NCBI GenBank assembly: GCA_033032175.1
Contig: CM065310.1
Coordinates: 9,362,001 to 9,426,000, forward strand
Direction of reading: 5' to 3'
Source: Saturnia japonica
Lineage: Eukaryota; Arthropoda; Insecta; Lepidoptera; Saturniidae
DNA length: 64,000 nucleotides
Shown here: piece after piece, positions 23,401-31,400 of the stretch
Numbering within the stretch: the stretch's first letter is position 1
Layout: every line of letters starts with the position of its first letter
Notes under the pieces: generated by a model
Told to the model about the DNA's origin: nothing
Database searches by the model: none
The model's input: the letters and a program-made list of their open reading frames with translations, nothing else
Program-made: the position numbers and the translations under genes

Positions 23401-24049
23401 AACCAAGTGGTGATTGTAAACAATTGTTGATTAAAAAACAGTAAATAATATTATGCAATTACCGGGGCTGACTTAAGTCATGAAGAGACCCTTGGGCACA
23501 AAAATTTTGGGCCAATTTAGAAAGAAAAAAATTGTGAACGATAAAAATAGGTTTTTTGTAGAATAATGTTTACGATTGCGAAAATATTTAGAAATCTGAT
23601 ATAGTTTCTAATTTATAACTTAGAAATTTAAAAATTAATATATTGAATTAAATGAATTAATAGGTTAAATAGATTGAGCTTCTCTCTTTTCTCCATAAAC
23701 GAATATGTCGTTATTTCGGGGCTCCGTGAGGACAGGGGCCCTGGGCACGTGCCCGGTGTGCTCTTATGGTAAAGACAGAACTGACCAAGACCCGCGTGCA
23801 TCCTTTGTTTACATAAGTAGGCCAATATAACTTGAGAGTGAATTATTTGACTAATTTATAAAAGTACTCAAACACCCTATTTTATAAAATATATATCGTA
23901 ACTTATTGTTTTTAGTATGGGAGAAAATAAAGCTGCAAAAGGAGAATGAGCGGTTTGTTGCAGAAAATGATGAAGAATATGAAGATTCTCAAGGAAATGT
24001 TGTTAATAGAAAAACTTATGAAGATTTGAAGAGGCAAGGACTATTATAA
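8426..24049 (+). CDS. SF3A3: Splicing factor 3A subunit 3 (SF3a60/Prp9), 11 exons
   Basis: Subunit of the SF3a heterotrimer, which joins the U2 snRNP at the branch site in the nucleus. Exons inferred from splice sites and phase: 8426-8521, 8733-8780, 8887-9045, 10136-10208, 10820-10911, 11768-11989, 19418-19578, 20520-20648, 21127-21298, 23013-23214, 23916-24049. They join to 1,488 nt (495 residues), close to the roughly 500 of animal orthologues. Seen: the conserved start METILEQQR, a SAP-like segment (about residues 238-285, [16 protein letters not shown]), an acidic stretch, [18 protein letters not shown], a matrin-type zinc finger (C402, C405, H419, H425) and the conserved C-terminus [12 protein letters not shown]. 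The exon 8/9 junction is uncertain: a usual segment there (YxEILxEQR) is lacking and only the inner acceptor keeps frame. Intron 6 (7.4 kb) contains a BEL/Pao element. No canonical AATAAA is seen just after the stop. Confidence 0.93.
9533..10100. repeat. Repeat with inverted ends in SF3A3 intron 3
   Basis: A 29-base sequence at 9533-9561 (TTTCCATTTCTTTATTTTC...) recurs inverted, with one mismatch, at 10051-10079. The right portion, about 9778-10085, is an inverted copy of the repeat at 36290-36604: shared landmarks are CTCGATGACAGCTCCTG, ACCAGAGTCGGAGAAA-like and AGCTATATCGATAAACG in matching order. So the intron holds one full minus-orientation copy and part of a plus-orientation copy. It is non-coding and its class is unknown. 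Confidence 0.65.
12054..12503 (+). repeat. Left LTR of the BEL/Pao element
   Basis: 450 bp, from TGTTCAGG to CCCCCACA. It is longer than the right LTR mainly because of a longer A run at 12130-12145 followed by an extra CGTCCC. At 12220-12226 it reads CATAAAA where the right LTR has AATAAA, so a possible polyadenylation signal is lost in this copy. Confidence 0.93.
12509..12526 (+). other. Presumed primer-binding site
   Basis: Five bases after the left LTR comes TGGTCCTTCGTGCAGGAT. TGG is the complement of the CCA tail that all tRNAs carry, and the position is right for minus-strand priming. Which tRNA supplies the 3' end was not determined. Confidence 0.6.
12855..14342 (+). pseudogene. gag: BEL/Pao gag, one internal nonsense codon
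   Basis: Retroelement capsid/nucleocapsid protein, about 495 codons from an ATG at 12855 to a TAG at 14340-14342. A single in-frame TAA at 13080-13082 interrupts it after 75 codons; the same frame is open on both sides, so this is one broken gene. The C-terminal part starts with [19 protein letters not shown], the hallmark of the Pao gag domain (DUF1759 family). It ends with CCHC-like knuckles: [27 protein letters not shown] and [10 protein letters not shown], followed by an Arg/Ser-rich tail. Without suppression of the TAA the product would be a 75-residue stub, so this copy should not make normal capsid unless the TAA is a sequencing error. The final TAG is discussed separately. Confidence 0.88.
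14340..14348 (+). promoter_or_regulatory. Candidate stop-codon readthrough site between gag and pol
   Basis: The gag frame ends TAG-CAA-TCA and pol continues in the same frame with no further stop. UAG followed by CARYYA is the well-known leaky context of tobacco mosaic virus and relatives; CAA-UCA satisfies it at all six positions. There is no ATG at the start of the pol frame before the protease domain. This makes a Gag-Pol fusion by occasional readthrough the simplest expression model. The alternative is that TAG is a chance mutation in a former single ORF. Confidence 0.55.
14343..18374 (+). CDS. pol: BEL/Pao pol polyprotein (PR-RT-RH-IN)
   Basis: An open frame of 1,343 codons after the gag TAG, with no internal stop. 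Numbering from TTG 14388 as residue 1. Retropepsin region with DLG at 46-48, where the family normally has DSG or DTG. Reverse transcriptase with YVDD at 468-471. RNase H/Pao peptidase-like region (FSDGS, D655; [13 protein letters not shown]). Integrase with an HHCC zinc finger (YHQTYCHVG...CIQC) and catalytic triad D1033, D1099, E1151 ([20 protein letters not shown]). A C-terminal DUF5641-like domain ends at [10 protein letters not shown]. The integrity of the frame contrasts with the broken gag. There is no initiator ATG at its start, which fits synthesis as a Gag-Pol fusion. The Leu in the protease active site may inactivate the protease, since the Ser/Thr of D-S/T-G is part of the fireman's grip hydrogen-bond network. 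Confidence 0.93.
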   Translation, partial: QSIIYTNNKIISSAQLEGARNLNNISDETVPKPIDNVILPTVVIDVKKQSNSFIKARALLDLGAQVTIVRNDLVSRLGLQRHYMTVPLIGIGGLQTHNSQSVVTIYFKPTSSNNLLSVTAVVLKKPTTYLAERLNLNCDSNNIHSADKACSRLQEIDIIFGCDILGKILNGDKINLGKHGPYALGTIFDFAIFGPVQSDNKTDYFIGNTLLETVEKFWRTEEPPQTKIRDPIDLECERLFLTTTSRDLDGKYTVRLPLLPECDRKLLGDSRNKALNQFYSLERRMARNPKFREKYVGFMNEYLELGHMQVSSFDFSSGLEHYFIGHHGVFKKCGDTSKIRVVFNGSEKTSSGVSLNDCLYCGERLQNDITDIILNFRWPRIVFTTDIKMMFRQTWIHPEDRRYQLIFWRSSPSEPLLVYELCTNTYGLKCSPYISIRCLHQIAYDESRTVNSTSNNTSGCSLSVPVQLEEMSRASRLLIKNSYVDDLNGGEDTLEDALELRDELIQLMHSAGYELRKWSSNVPQLLDGLPTDHLETLRYFDGFDRNGLIKVLGIQWDPVSDSFTYTVNLPSDSTVFRRKILSLVARLYDPLGWISPVIFSLKRILQSLLGSSLENNNGSRKVDWDSPAPADIVQRWQDIIEDLPRIQEIFLPRCLKPSYDARYSLHGFSDGSSVGYSAAVYIRAEASDGPGAIQLLMAKSRVAPLKTRLTIPKLELNGAKLLTGVLNHIVSCTENSIRFEDITAWCDSTIVLAWLRTPPHQRQVFEGNRVSEIKSSKASITWRDVPSDMNCADVASRGSTAAALLTHDLWWNPPWLCQPSQTWPKNYLEFPSDLLPGLRATAKFINIGLLNPDFNLLERFSSFNKLVNVTAYLLRFVYNCKNKLFRKVGNVSVSERRIALMCLIRQIQESFFGEDIFNIKSGKIIKNHLQRLSLFIDKNNLLRVGGRIRHSELSYDAKHPILLPGQGKFTELLVTYYHQTYCHVGANTLAAILSRNYWIISARRMTRHITFKCIQCYRTRAKPTQPYMADLPPDRITGVRALLGVGTDFAGPYFIKSSTLRNFKIQKCYLCVFVCLATKAVHLEVVADLSVESFVAAFTRFISRRGLPSLIRSDCGTNFTGTDKYLKELYVFLRNNNSDLEQKLTRDNITWLFNAPASPNFGGLFESTVKSAKTHARRVIGETKLTFEELTTLFTKIEAILNSRPLCPLSTDPLDLEVLTPGHFLTGQPLVALPEYPYTEVKITLLSRYQQLQKMSQHFWSRWRLHTLQQRFKWTSVTDPPKLGDLVLIKDENLAPLHWRRGRIVKLLPGRDGIVRVTEVKTQGGVLMRPVSKLCRLPSVTLE
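18397..18407 (+). other. Polypurine tract of the BEL/Pao element
   Basis: AGGCGGCGGGA lies immediately before the right LTR, the position of the plus-strand primer. It is purine-rich with two interrupting C residues. Confidence 0.55.
18408..18843 (+). repeat. Right LTR of the BEL/Pao element
   Basis: 436 bp, the same ends as the left LTR. Contains AATAAA at 18561-18566, a plausible polyadenylation signal for the element and a possible premature one for the surrounding SF3A3 transcript. Confidence 0.93.
19889..20330 (-). repeat. Helitron-like non-autonomous repeat in SF3A3 intron 7
   Basis: Begins ACTAGCTATGCCCGTGGCTT, the reverse complement of a GC-rich segment followed by CTAGT, the terminus shared by many lepidopteran Helitron-like repeats. 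The far end contains CGATCCAACCGTTTCGGAGA and an A-rich tail with ACAGACAAAAA. The exact right boundary is not defined. Class assignment rests on the terminus only. Confidence 0.5.
21440..21700 (+). repeat. Dispersed repeat in SF3A3 intron 9
   Basis: Shares an ordered set of blocks with 47430-47780 and, in part, 57630-57790: TTTTTATGGATGTTCAG, ATAACTT..TTTGTTTA, a GATGGTCCCATTTT/GGTGGTCTCATTTT block and TTCG(A/C)(A/G)AATACACCA-like. Non-coding; the short open frames here are incidental. Confidence 0.6.
22030..22215. repeat. Dispersed repeat ending in GATCCCGCCAAAAAC
   Basis: Contains TTACATAATATAGG and ends GATCCCGCCAAAAACTCC. Related copies lie at 31590-31740 (same orientation, TTACATAATATAGG then GATCCCACCAAAACTC) and 36605-36750 (inverted, TTTGGCGGGATC...TATGTAATATT). 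The terminal motif also appears alone at 22652-22668 and 36782-36798. Class unknown. Confidence 0.55.
23460..23790. repeat. Probable MITE in SF3A3 intron 10
   Basis: A GC-rich pair of ends around an AT-rich middle: CCGGGGCTGACTTAAGTC...CCTTGGGCAC on the left and GGGGCCCTGGGCACGTGCCC on the right. The two TGGGCAC blocks and the overall look recall lepidopteran hAT MITEs, but clear terminal repeats and a duplication were not established. Confidence 0.35.
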
Positions 24050-24699
24050 ATATTTATTGTGGTTCTTGTGAATAATTAAAAAAAAAACATACAACTTTAG
24101 TTCAACTTTAATTGTTTAGCAAGTTTTTAACTTTAAAAATATGGTAGTTAACATGCACTTATATTTAATTAAAAATTACCATACTACAAAAAGATGTATT
24201 ATTTATTTACCTATTTGTCTTTAAATTATCATTGTCAGTGAGGTTAAGAGTGATGCGTATGTTTCTGACTTATCTACTCTATAGTAGATTTCGTTTCGGA
24301 TCAAGTGCGAGAGGGGTGAAGAAACTGATTAATCATTGGCTAACTTACAGGTAGATGTTGATTATTACAGTTAAGACAATTTCATTATTTTCCATGAATT
24401 ATTGCAGCAATTTTTCGCTATAAGACGCAATTTTTCTAAACGCAGACGTCTAAATTGAGGAAATCACATACACGTAATACTCGTAATCTCAAATATATCG
24501 CGCTAATCAACAATCGATTGTTCAATAGTCATAATGACTTTCGATTAAGCAATGTTTTACTACACTACTGGTCTTGACATTATCGTTTGTAGTACATTTC
24601 ATACATCATTCAATCATTCATCACATTAATTACATAAATCTAAAACGCCTGCTACAGATCACAACGATTGTCATTTCACTTCATATGCTACATTATAAT
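24050..24699. other. Intergenic region after SF3A3
   Basis: Presumed 3' UTR and terminator of SF3A3, then plain AT-rich sequence. An A10 run at about 24079-24088 follows the stop by 30 bases. Nothing else recognised. Confidence 0.5.
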
Positions 24700-24944
24700 T
24701 TAAAGTATTTCATCTTGTAATGGAAAAGCTACAAGTGCGAAAAAGACAACCACTGCAGCAACTCGTGTACCAGCTAAAGGAGAGAATTTGTTGAGAAAAA
24801 TTAAAAACTGCAATTAATTTTTCTAAACTGGTTTTACATAACTATATTTACCTGTGGAGGCACGTTGAGCATCCGCTGCAGAAACGTTCACTTCTAAAAT
24901 ATCTCTTTCCGCATGAAGTAGCGTATGTTTCACGGTCGCCATTT
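24700..24944 (-). pseudogene. Possible two-exon small membrane-protein gene, out of frame here
   Basis: On the minus strand an ATG at 24944 (context AAAAATGGC, starting MATVKHTLLHAERDI) reads 16 codons and then meets TAG inside an ATATAT run. Read two bases out of phase, the rest of the exon (LEVNVSAADAQRAST) stays open to a good donor (ACAG|GTAAAT) at 24851-24850. After a 78-base intron, the acceptor CTTTAG continues in the matching phase with GTRVAAVVVFFALVAFPL and stops at 24700. The result would be about 54 residues with one C-terminal transmembrane helix. I do not recognise the family. Either this is a real small gene disrupted by a 2-base AT repeat change (or assembly error), or the match of splice sites and phases is chance. 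Confidence 0.3.
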
Positions 24945-25043
24945 TTTGATGCTTTGAGTTTTGAAAATGCAGCTAATTTTCTCAATTATCACTACAACCC
25001 ACATTTTTAGATGGGTCGTCGTGAGTTTCGCATGAGCGTAAGT

Positions 25044-25055
25044 CATGACGTCATG
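25044..25055. promoter_or_regulatory. Perfect palindrome with a CRE core
   Basis: CATGACGTCATG is a 12-base palindrome containing TGACGTCA, the consensus cAMP-response element bound by CREB/ATF bZIP factors. It lies 352 bases before the WDR36 start codon in a locally GC-rich segment. Function is inferred only. Confidence 0.4.
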
Positions 25056-25216
25056 AGTGACGTTTTCGCCGCGACCACTACGACCGCGGTCTTTATGTGG
25101 AACGAGTAAAGGAGCATTTTGGTCGTTGTGGGCGCTAAGTGGAACGCACCCTTATCGCCCGTGATTTATCTGAAAAATAATTCTAGTAGGTATCTGTGCT
25201 GATTTGAGCTTGAAAG

Positions 25217-25275
25217 TTGACAGCTGACACATTGACTGACATTGACAATTATGACAAAGGATGACAAACTGACAG
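25217..25275. promoter_or_regulatory. Cluster of TGAC(A) motifs before WDR36
   Basis: Within about 60 bases the pentamer TGACA or its one-base variant TGACT occurs eight times (TTGACAGC, CTGACAC, TTGACT, CTGACAT, TTGACAAT, ATGACAAA twice, CTGACAGC). The array ends about 130 bases before the WDR36 start codon, where the core promoter is expected. No TATA box is evident. Confidence 0.45.
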
Positions 25276-25406
25276 CTCAGAATAACAATGCATGGATTTG
25301 TAAACTTTGTTTACCTTTCTTAAATTTTTTATTATAACATTAATTATCGTATTTCTAAGTAGTTATTTTGTTGTCATAAAAAATCCATGATTATAACGTA
25401 ATTAAA

Positions 25407-28400
25407 ATGCCGGAGAAATCGAGTAGCAGAATTTTTGCACGTACAAGAGTGTTAGGTTATGTTAGTACACATGTGCCTTTCGTTTCTAGATATATAAAGA
25501 GACGCGGCGAAACGTTGCTTTGTACGAGTGTTGGGAAATGGTTTCATACGTATGGCTGTAATAAGTTTCGTTTGTTGAGTGTCAGTGGTGAACATCCTGG
25601 TCATATAACATGCTTGAGTGGTGACAACTACCACATCTATGCGGCAAGTGAAAACAATATTTATGCCTGGAGACGTGGTTGCGAACTTAAACATGTGTAT
25701 AAGGGACACAATACTCGTATTAATTTTATGCTTCCTTTTGGCCCTCACCTGATTTCTATTGATAAACATGGTGTTTTAAAAGTTTTTGATATTAAAGAAG
25801 AATCTGAGATTTTGGAATTAACATTTGAAGAAAAACATTTTATAGTCACCGCGTTGTGCCACCCACCTACGTATTTGAATAAAATTTTGCTTGGTAGCAA
25901 ACAGGGTACGCTGCAGTTATGGAATCTCCGCACAGCAAAGTTAATTTTCACTTTCAATGGTTGGAATTCACCTGTAACTGTCGTAGAACCGGCACCCGCC
26001 ATCGATGTAGTCGCTATAGCATTGTCAAATGGAAAGGTGATCTTACATAATCTAAAGTTTGACGAGACTGTTATGGAATTTCTCCATGATTGGGGAAAAG
26101 TTAGCAGTTTATCATTCCGGCTTGATGGAGCACCTGTAATGGTAACTGGAAGTAGGGCTGGACATATTGTAATGTGGGATTTGGAGGAGAGACGTGTCAT
26201 GTCTCAAATACAGTCTGCTCATTCTGCTGAAGTGGTTGGTTTACAGTGCTTGATGTCTGAACCATTAATAGTTTCCAACTCTGGAGATAATTCTTTAAAA
26301 TTGTGGATATTTGATATGCCTGATGGTGGTGCCAGGCTCTTAAGAAAGAGGTATGTTATATTATCTTTCATTTATTAAAAATTTAAAACTTATGAAACCC
26401 AATATGCTAAAACCACAGCTGTTTTATTTTACTTATGCCTTATATGATTGAGAACATTTGTCAGCACTTTGGTATATAGTTTCTTAGATTTTTTAGACAA
26501 TGGGAGAGCTAAAATACATTACAATTACCAACATTAAACTTTTTGTGAAAAAATTGTATTTTATAAACAATTTATTATTTAGAAAAAAGGCAATTTATTG
26601 CTTTATATCATGATCATTATTATAATAGTAACATTAAATTAGTTATTTTTCTTAGTTTAACTTTGTGCAAAAACCTCAAGGTATTAACTGCTTAAAACTA
26701 TACTTATTTTTGATTTGTAATATTCAATAAATGTATTTGGTTGGTAAATGACAATATGTTCTTTTCAGGGAGGGACATTCATTGCCTCCAAACATGGTAA
26801 GTCACTGTGAGCCAACAGGGAATAACTTACTAGTTGCTGGCAGTGATAGTAGTTTACACATTATGAATACTATTTCTGAAACATTTAATAAGAGTTTTGG
26901 TAAAGCATCTTATAACAAGAAAGCTTCAAAAAAGAAAAGTAAGTAAAATATACTATAGAACTTTAATAATTAAATTTACTACTTTATAACTATTCATTTT
27001 CTTTGCACAGAAATTTCAGAAGTTTGAGAAATTTTTAGATTTTACAATTTAAATTAAGTTTTACATAAAGTGATACAATATATAAATTCCCTAATATATA
27101 GATGCACTTTTTTTTGTTTTCTTTTATAAATTTAGTTATACAACAAATTGTAACTGGATGATTGTTATCTTTCTTAATACCTTGCTTGGTGACATTGAAT
27201 GCAGAGAAAATATAGTTATGCATTTTCCCCAATATTTCTCAAGTGTCTTTCCAGGCTTTCTTCACAATGTTTTCATTATATGTCAGCCAAAATTGTTATT
27301 ATTAATATTTACATTAGTAAAAGTAGTATAAAACACTAAAACTTCTAGAATTATATTAACTCTATACTCCTTGACAGAGAAAAACCAGTTTGATCCACAC
27401 ATTCTACCACCGATAATAAAAATAAGCTCTTGCATGCAGAGGGATAAGTTATGGGACAGTATTGCTACATTACATAAAGGAAAACAGCTAGCTACGACTT
27501 GGTCCTACAACAAAATTCGTATGGGTGAACACAAGCTAAAACCTCCGGGATTAGAAAAATCTATTACTGCAAATTGCTTGACAGTGACTCACTGTGGAAA
27601 CTTTGTTGTCATTGGTGAGTTTTTCTTTTGTTGTTAGTATTAATACTACAACATTTAATTAATATTTACTAATGTATTGGACTTCACACAATATTAATTT
27701 TATTTCTATTAACAAGTTGTATGAGTGCTATAATTGCTATTTTTATATTTGCTAATGTTCAAGCATATATTATCTGGTATTATCTGTTAATTTATGGATT
27801 GTTTTGTAAATGAGAATTTCGTGCTAAACCAAATACTTAAAAGGTCCGAAGAGACCAAAATGATAAGGAATTGTTACTACTTTTGGTAACTATTGCCTGT
27901 ACTTCTGTTTTGTTCTCATCTATATTATAATATAATAAAGGAGAAAAGTTTTTTGTTTGTTTAAACATGCTAATCTCTGGAACTATCAGTCAGATACGAA
28001 AAATTCTATTTGTATATGATAGCCAGTATGATGTGGAATAAGTATAGGCTAACCTTAGGCTACAACCCTCAGCTAGCCTTAAAAATTGATTTTTGTTAAA
28101 GTCGGGATTGGAAGCCCTCCCGCACTGCGTTATCCGCGTGCGCTGGCGTAATGGTTAATGATACGTAAATACAATTTTTTACAAAAATACTGGTCCTTAG
28201 TATTTTTTAAAATAGTCCGCAATAGCTTATGCCTATCTTTTATACATAAGCCACAATGAAGTACTTAGCGAATTTTTTTGTTGAAGATTATGATTATGAT
28301 GGTCATTATTTTTAGGCTTGGTATATTAATACTTACGAAAAAAGTTTCTTCATCTTAAAGAAAATTTTATGAAGTTAAATTTTGCCGTTTATAGCATGTT

Positions 28401-31400
28401 ATTTCGACATATAGTCCGGTCAAATTAGACATAAAAATAGTGGTCAAATAACAAAAACTCCGACAGAGCTTAATTTTTGTAGATACCTTGGGTACACCAG
28501 TAGAAATAAAGTGCCAAAAGTCCCCATTGATCCCATGGGTGCTAAAAAAGTTATTCAAGGTTAAAATCAAAAGATGTTGATTTGTTAGTACTACTTACTG
28601 CAGGGACTCCAATTGATAAAATTATTCACTTTCTAAAACGTAGAAAGGCTCAACAGCAAACAGATAAACTCTTCAAAAAGTTTATCTGCTTATCCAAAAT
28701 GTTAAAACCATATTTTATTTTTACATGCGATATGACATCAGCAATATTCAGAAGAGGTAAAACATCAGTATTAAAATTATTTGAAAATGAAGGGTTCAAT
28801 AGATTACGCTAAAGTATTTGCTTTTTGCGTATTTGTATTTGCTTACGCATTTGGGTTACGCTAAAAAGGGCCAACGGGCATGTGGCGCACCTGATGGAAA
28901 GTGATAACCGCCGCCCACAAACATCCGCAACGCCAGAGGACTCGCAGATGCGTTGCCGGTCTTTTAGAGAAGAATAAGCTATCTTCTTGAAGGTCACCAG
29001 GTCATAACGGCTCGGAAAGACCTCAGGCGACAACTGGTTCCACAGTGTGGTTGTGCGAGGCAGAAAGTGCCTTAAGAAACGCACTGTTGTGGAACGCTGG
29101 ACATCGAGGTGGTGTGGATGGAATTTACGATTCTGACGCGATGTCCGATGGTGATATTCAGCAACCGGGATCAATCCAGATAATTCAGATAGTTCACAGT
29201 GAACCAACATCTCTACGCAGAGCCAATGGATCAAGCCGATCGGAAAGAGCTTGATCGTCAATAACTCGAGCCGCCCTATGCTGAATGCTGTCAAAAGGAC
29301 GAAGCTGGTATTTGCTCCCGCTCAGAGATGAGAATAATACTCCATGTGGGGTCGAATTTAAGTCTTATAAAGATTTAGGATTTAGTCTTATAGATATTTA
29401 ACTTTTGCAAAAAATACAAGGAACAAGAAACAAGTACAACTATCTTGTCTTCCTCCAACATCGGCTTTTGCTTATCAACACTTGTATCGAGAATTATATG
29501 AAGTTCAGGCATGGCCTGGCAATCAATGAAACCTCGAAGACTGGGCCTGGAAATTAACAGACAATATTTTGGAACCGATTCAAACTCCCACCCCCTCCCA
29601 CTTGCTCCGGAAAAACACCTAAACACAATTTTTTGCAATTCTAAAAATGATTGTAGTGTTAAATATGGCTGTAGAAAAGTAGAGTAGTGTAGGGTAGAGT
29701 TGTCATGTTCACCAGCGTGTACTAAATGTTCAATCGAATCCTATAAACGAAGATTCGTTTGATATCGATGAAGAGATAGCTGATTCATCTTCAGTTGAAC
29801 AATTTATGGACATCTAGCAAGAAGAAAATGAAGAAGAAGAAGACATGACTCTTGAAGTCGAATTTGAAGAGTATCAATCAGATTAAAATACTAACATAAA
29901 TTAGAACTATACAGTTTAAAATAATCACCTACAATCAATATCACTAATCATTATGCAGTAAATACAGTATTTTCCCATATAACTCCATTATAACAGATCG
30001 TGGAAAAGGTCTACCGGGAAAACTACGTTAAAAAAAAGCGCCAAATATACTACTTCATACGTAGTGCATATAACTTATATGTATAATTATATGCTATATA
30101 ACTTTTACAATAGCGATATCTTAGGAATGGTGATTTTTAGGAAAAAAAGTATAAGGAACATTTTTGTGGATAATTGTATGACCTACAATTTTTGTCTGGT
30201 CTATATTTTCGATAAAACTTACAGTTTACAAGGTGAATTTAAAAAATCCGTAAATTTTGACTTTGACCTTGAATAACTTTTTTAGCACCCATGGGATCAA
30301 TGGGGAATTTTGGCACTTTATTTCTACAGGTGTACCCAAGGTATCTACCAAAATTTAGCTCTGTCGGAATTTTTGTTATTTGAAATGTCTATTTTGACCG
30401 GACTAATATAGTTTAGGAGATAATGAAAAATAAAAATAATTTGTACTTGCGGGAAGTGAAAACATTTATGATGGGCTACACGGTGCGTTGGCGGCGCGGG
30501 TTTCGTCGGATAAAATCGCGAGTGAAACCGTGGGGCCCAGTTAGTCTGAATATATAAAAAAAAGATATATTTTGATTGATTAATATTATATCATTATATA
30601 AATGTTATATTATTGTAACAAATGAATATAAAATTATAGTAGATAAATATGGATATTACTAAAGTAACAGTTTTTTTTTCAGGCTATAGTAATGGTCAAG
30701 TTCACAAATTTAATATGCAATCTGGTATATATCGAGGTCATTATGGCAAGGAGAATAAACACGCTCATAAGGGTGCTATAAGGGGAGTCGAAACAGATCT
30801 TTGCAACCAGAGGGTGATTACTGCCGGTGCAGATGATAAACTGAAGTTTTGGCATTTTAAAGATGGTATATATTAAGCAAATGTTTATTTTTTGATAGAA
30901 TTTTTGGTGCCAAATAATAGAAAAAAAAAATTGGTTAAATATGAATGTTGAGTAGGACAAACTAGAACCCTACATTTGTAAATAATATGAGTTGAAATTT
31001 ACCTACTCAAATCTACAAGTCAATCGTATTACTTTAAGTGTACTACCGAGCTTCAAAACACCTCACCCCTCACGTTACTTCCAATGTACTGCCGAGTTTC
31101 AAAACACCTCACCTCTCGTGTTACTTCAAATGTACTACTGAGCTTCAAAATGCCTCTTATCAATTGTTACTTCAATTGTACTACCGAGCTTCAAAAAGGT
31201 CTTGCCTCACGTATTACCAACTTCAAATGTATGGCAAAGCTTCAGAACGCCTCGCCTCACTTGAAGTGCATCTTTGTACTGGTTTAGTACAAAAAAAGAG
31301 GCTACTCATACAATTTCAATACAAACTTGTATCTTAGTCAACACTATTTAAGATTTGACATGTACTTGTTCTTCTTCTTGTTTTGGCGTCGCAAAAAGCA

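Larger units (their letters stand above)
28414..30403. mobile_element. DNA transposon with about 150-bp inverted repeats in WDR36 intron 3
   Basis: The ends are long inverted repeats: 28414-28567 is the reverse complement, with scattered mismatches, of about 30262-30403. Both start GTCCGGTCAAA and contain GGTACACC, AAATAAAGTGCCAAAA and GATCCCATGGGTGCTAAAAA. TA lies on both sides (28412-28413, 30404-30405), either as duplication or as part of the repeat. Inside are remnants of an uncharacterised protein (28582-28812, 29690-29885) and a reversed LINE fragment. The remnants suggest it once carried its own gene. Superfamily not established; TA flanks would suit a Tc1/mariner-like or similar element. 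Confidence 0.65.

Noticed and set aside
25452..26200. Two minus-strand frames of 105 and 151 codons
   Set aside because: Both are antisense shadows of WDR36 exon 1, which has convincing WD-repeat content.
31038..31337. Open frames of 99 and 67 codons on the plus strand with repeated peptide units
   Set aside because: They are by-products of the 46-bp minisatellite, which is open in two frames, and they lie in a WDR36 intron.
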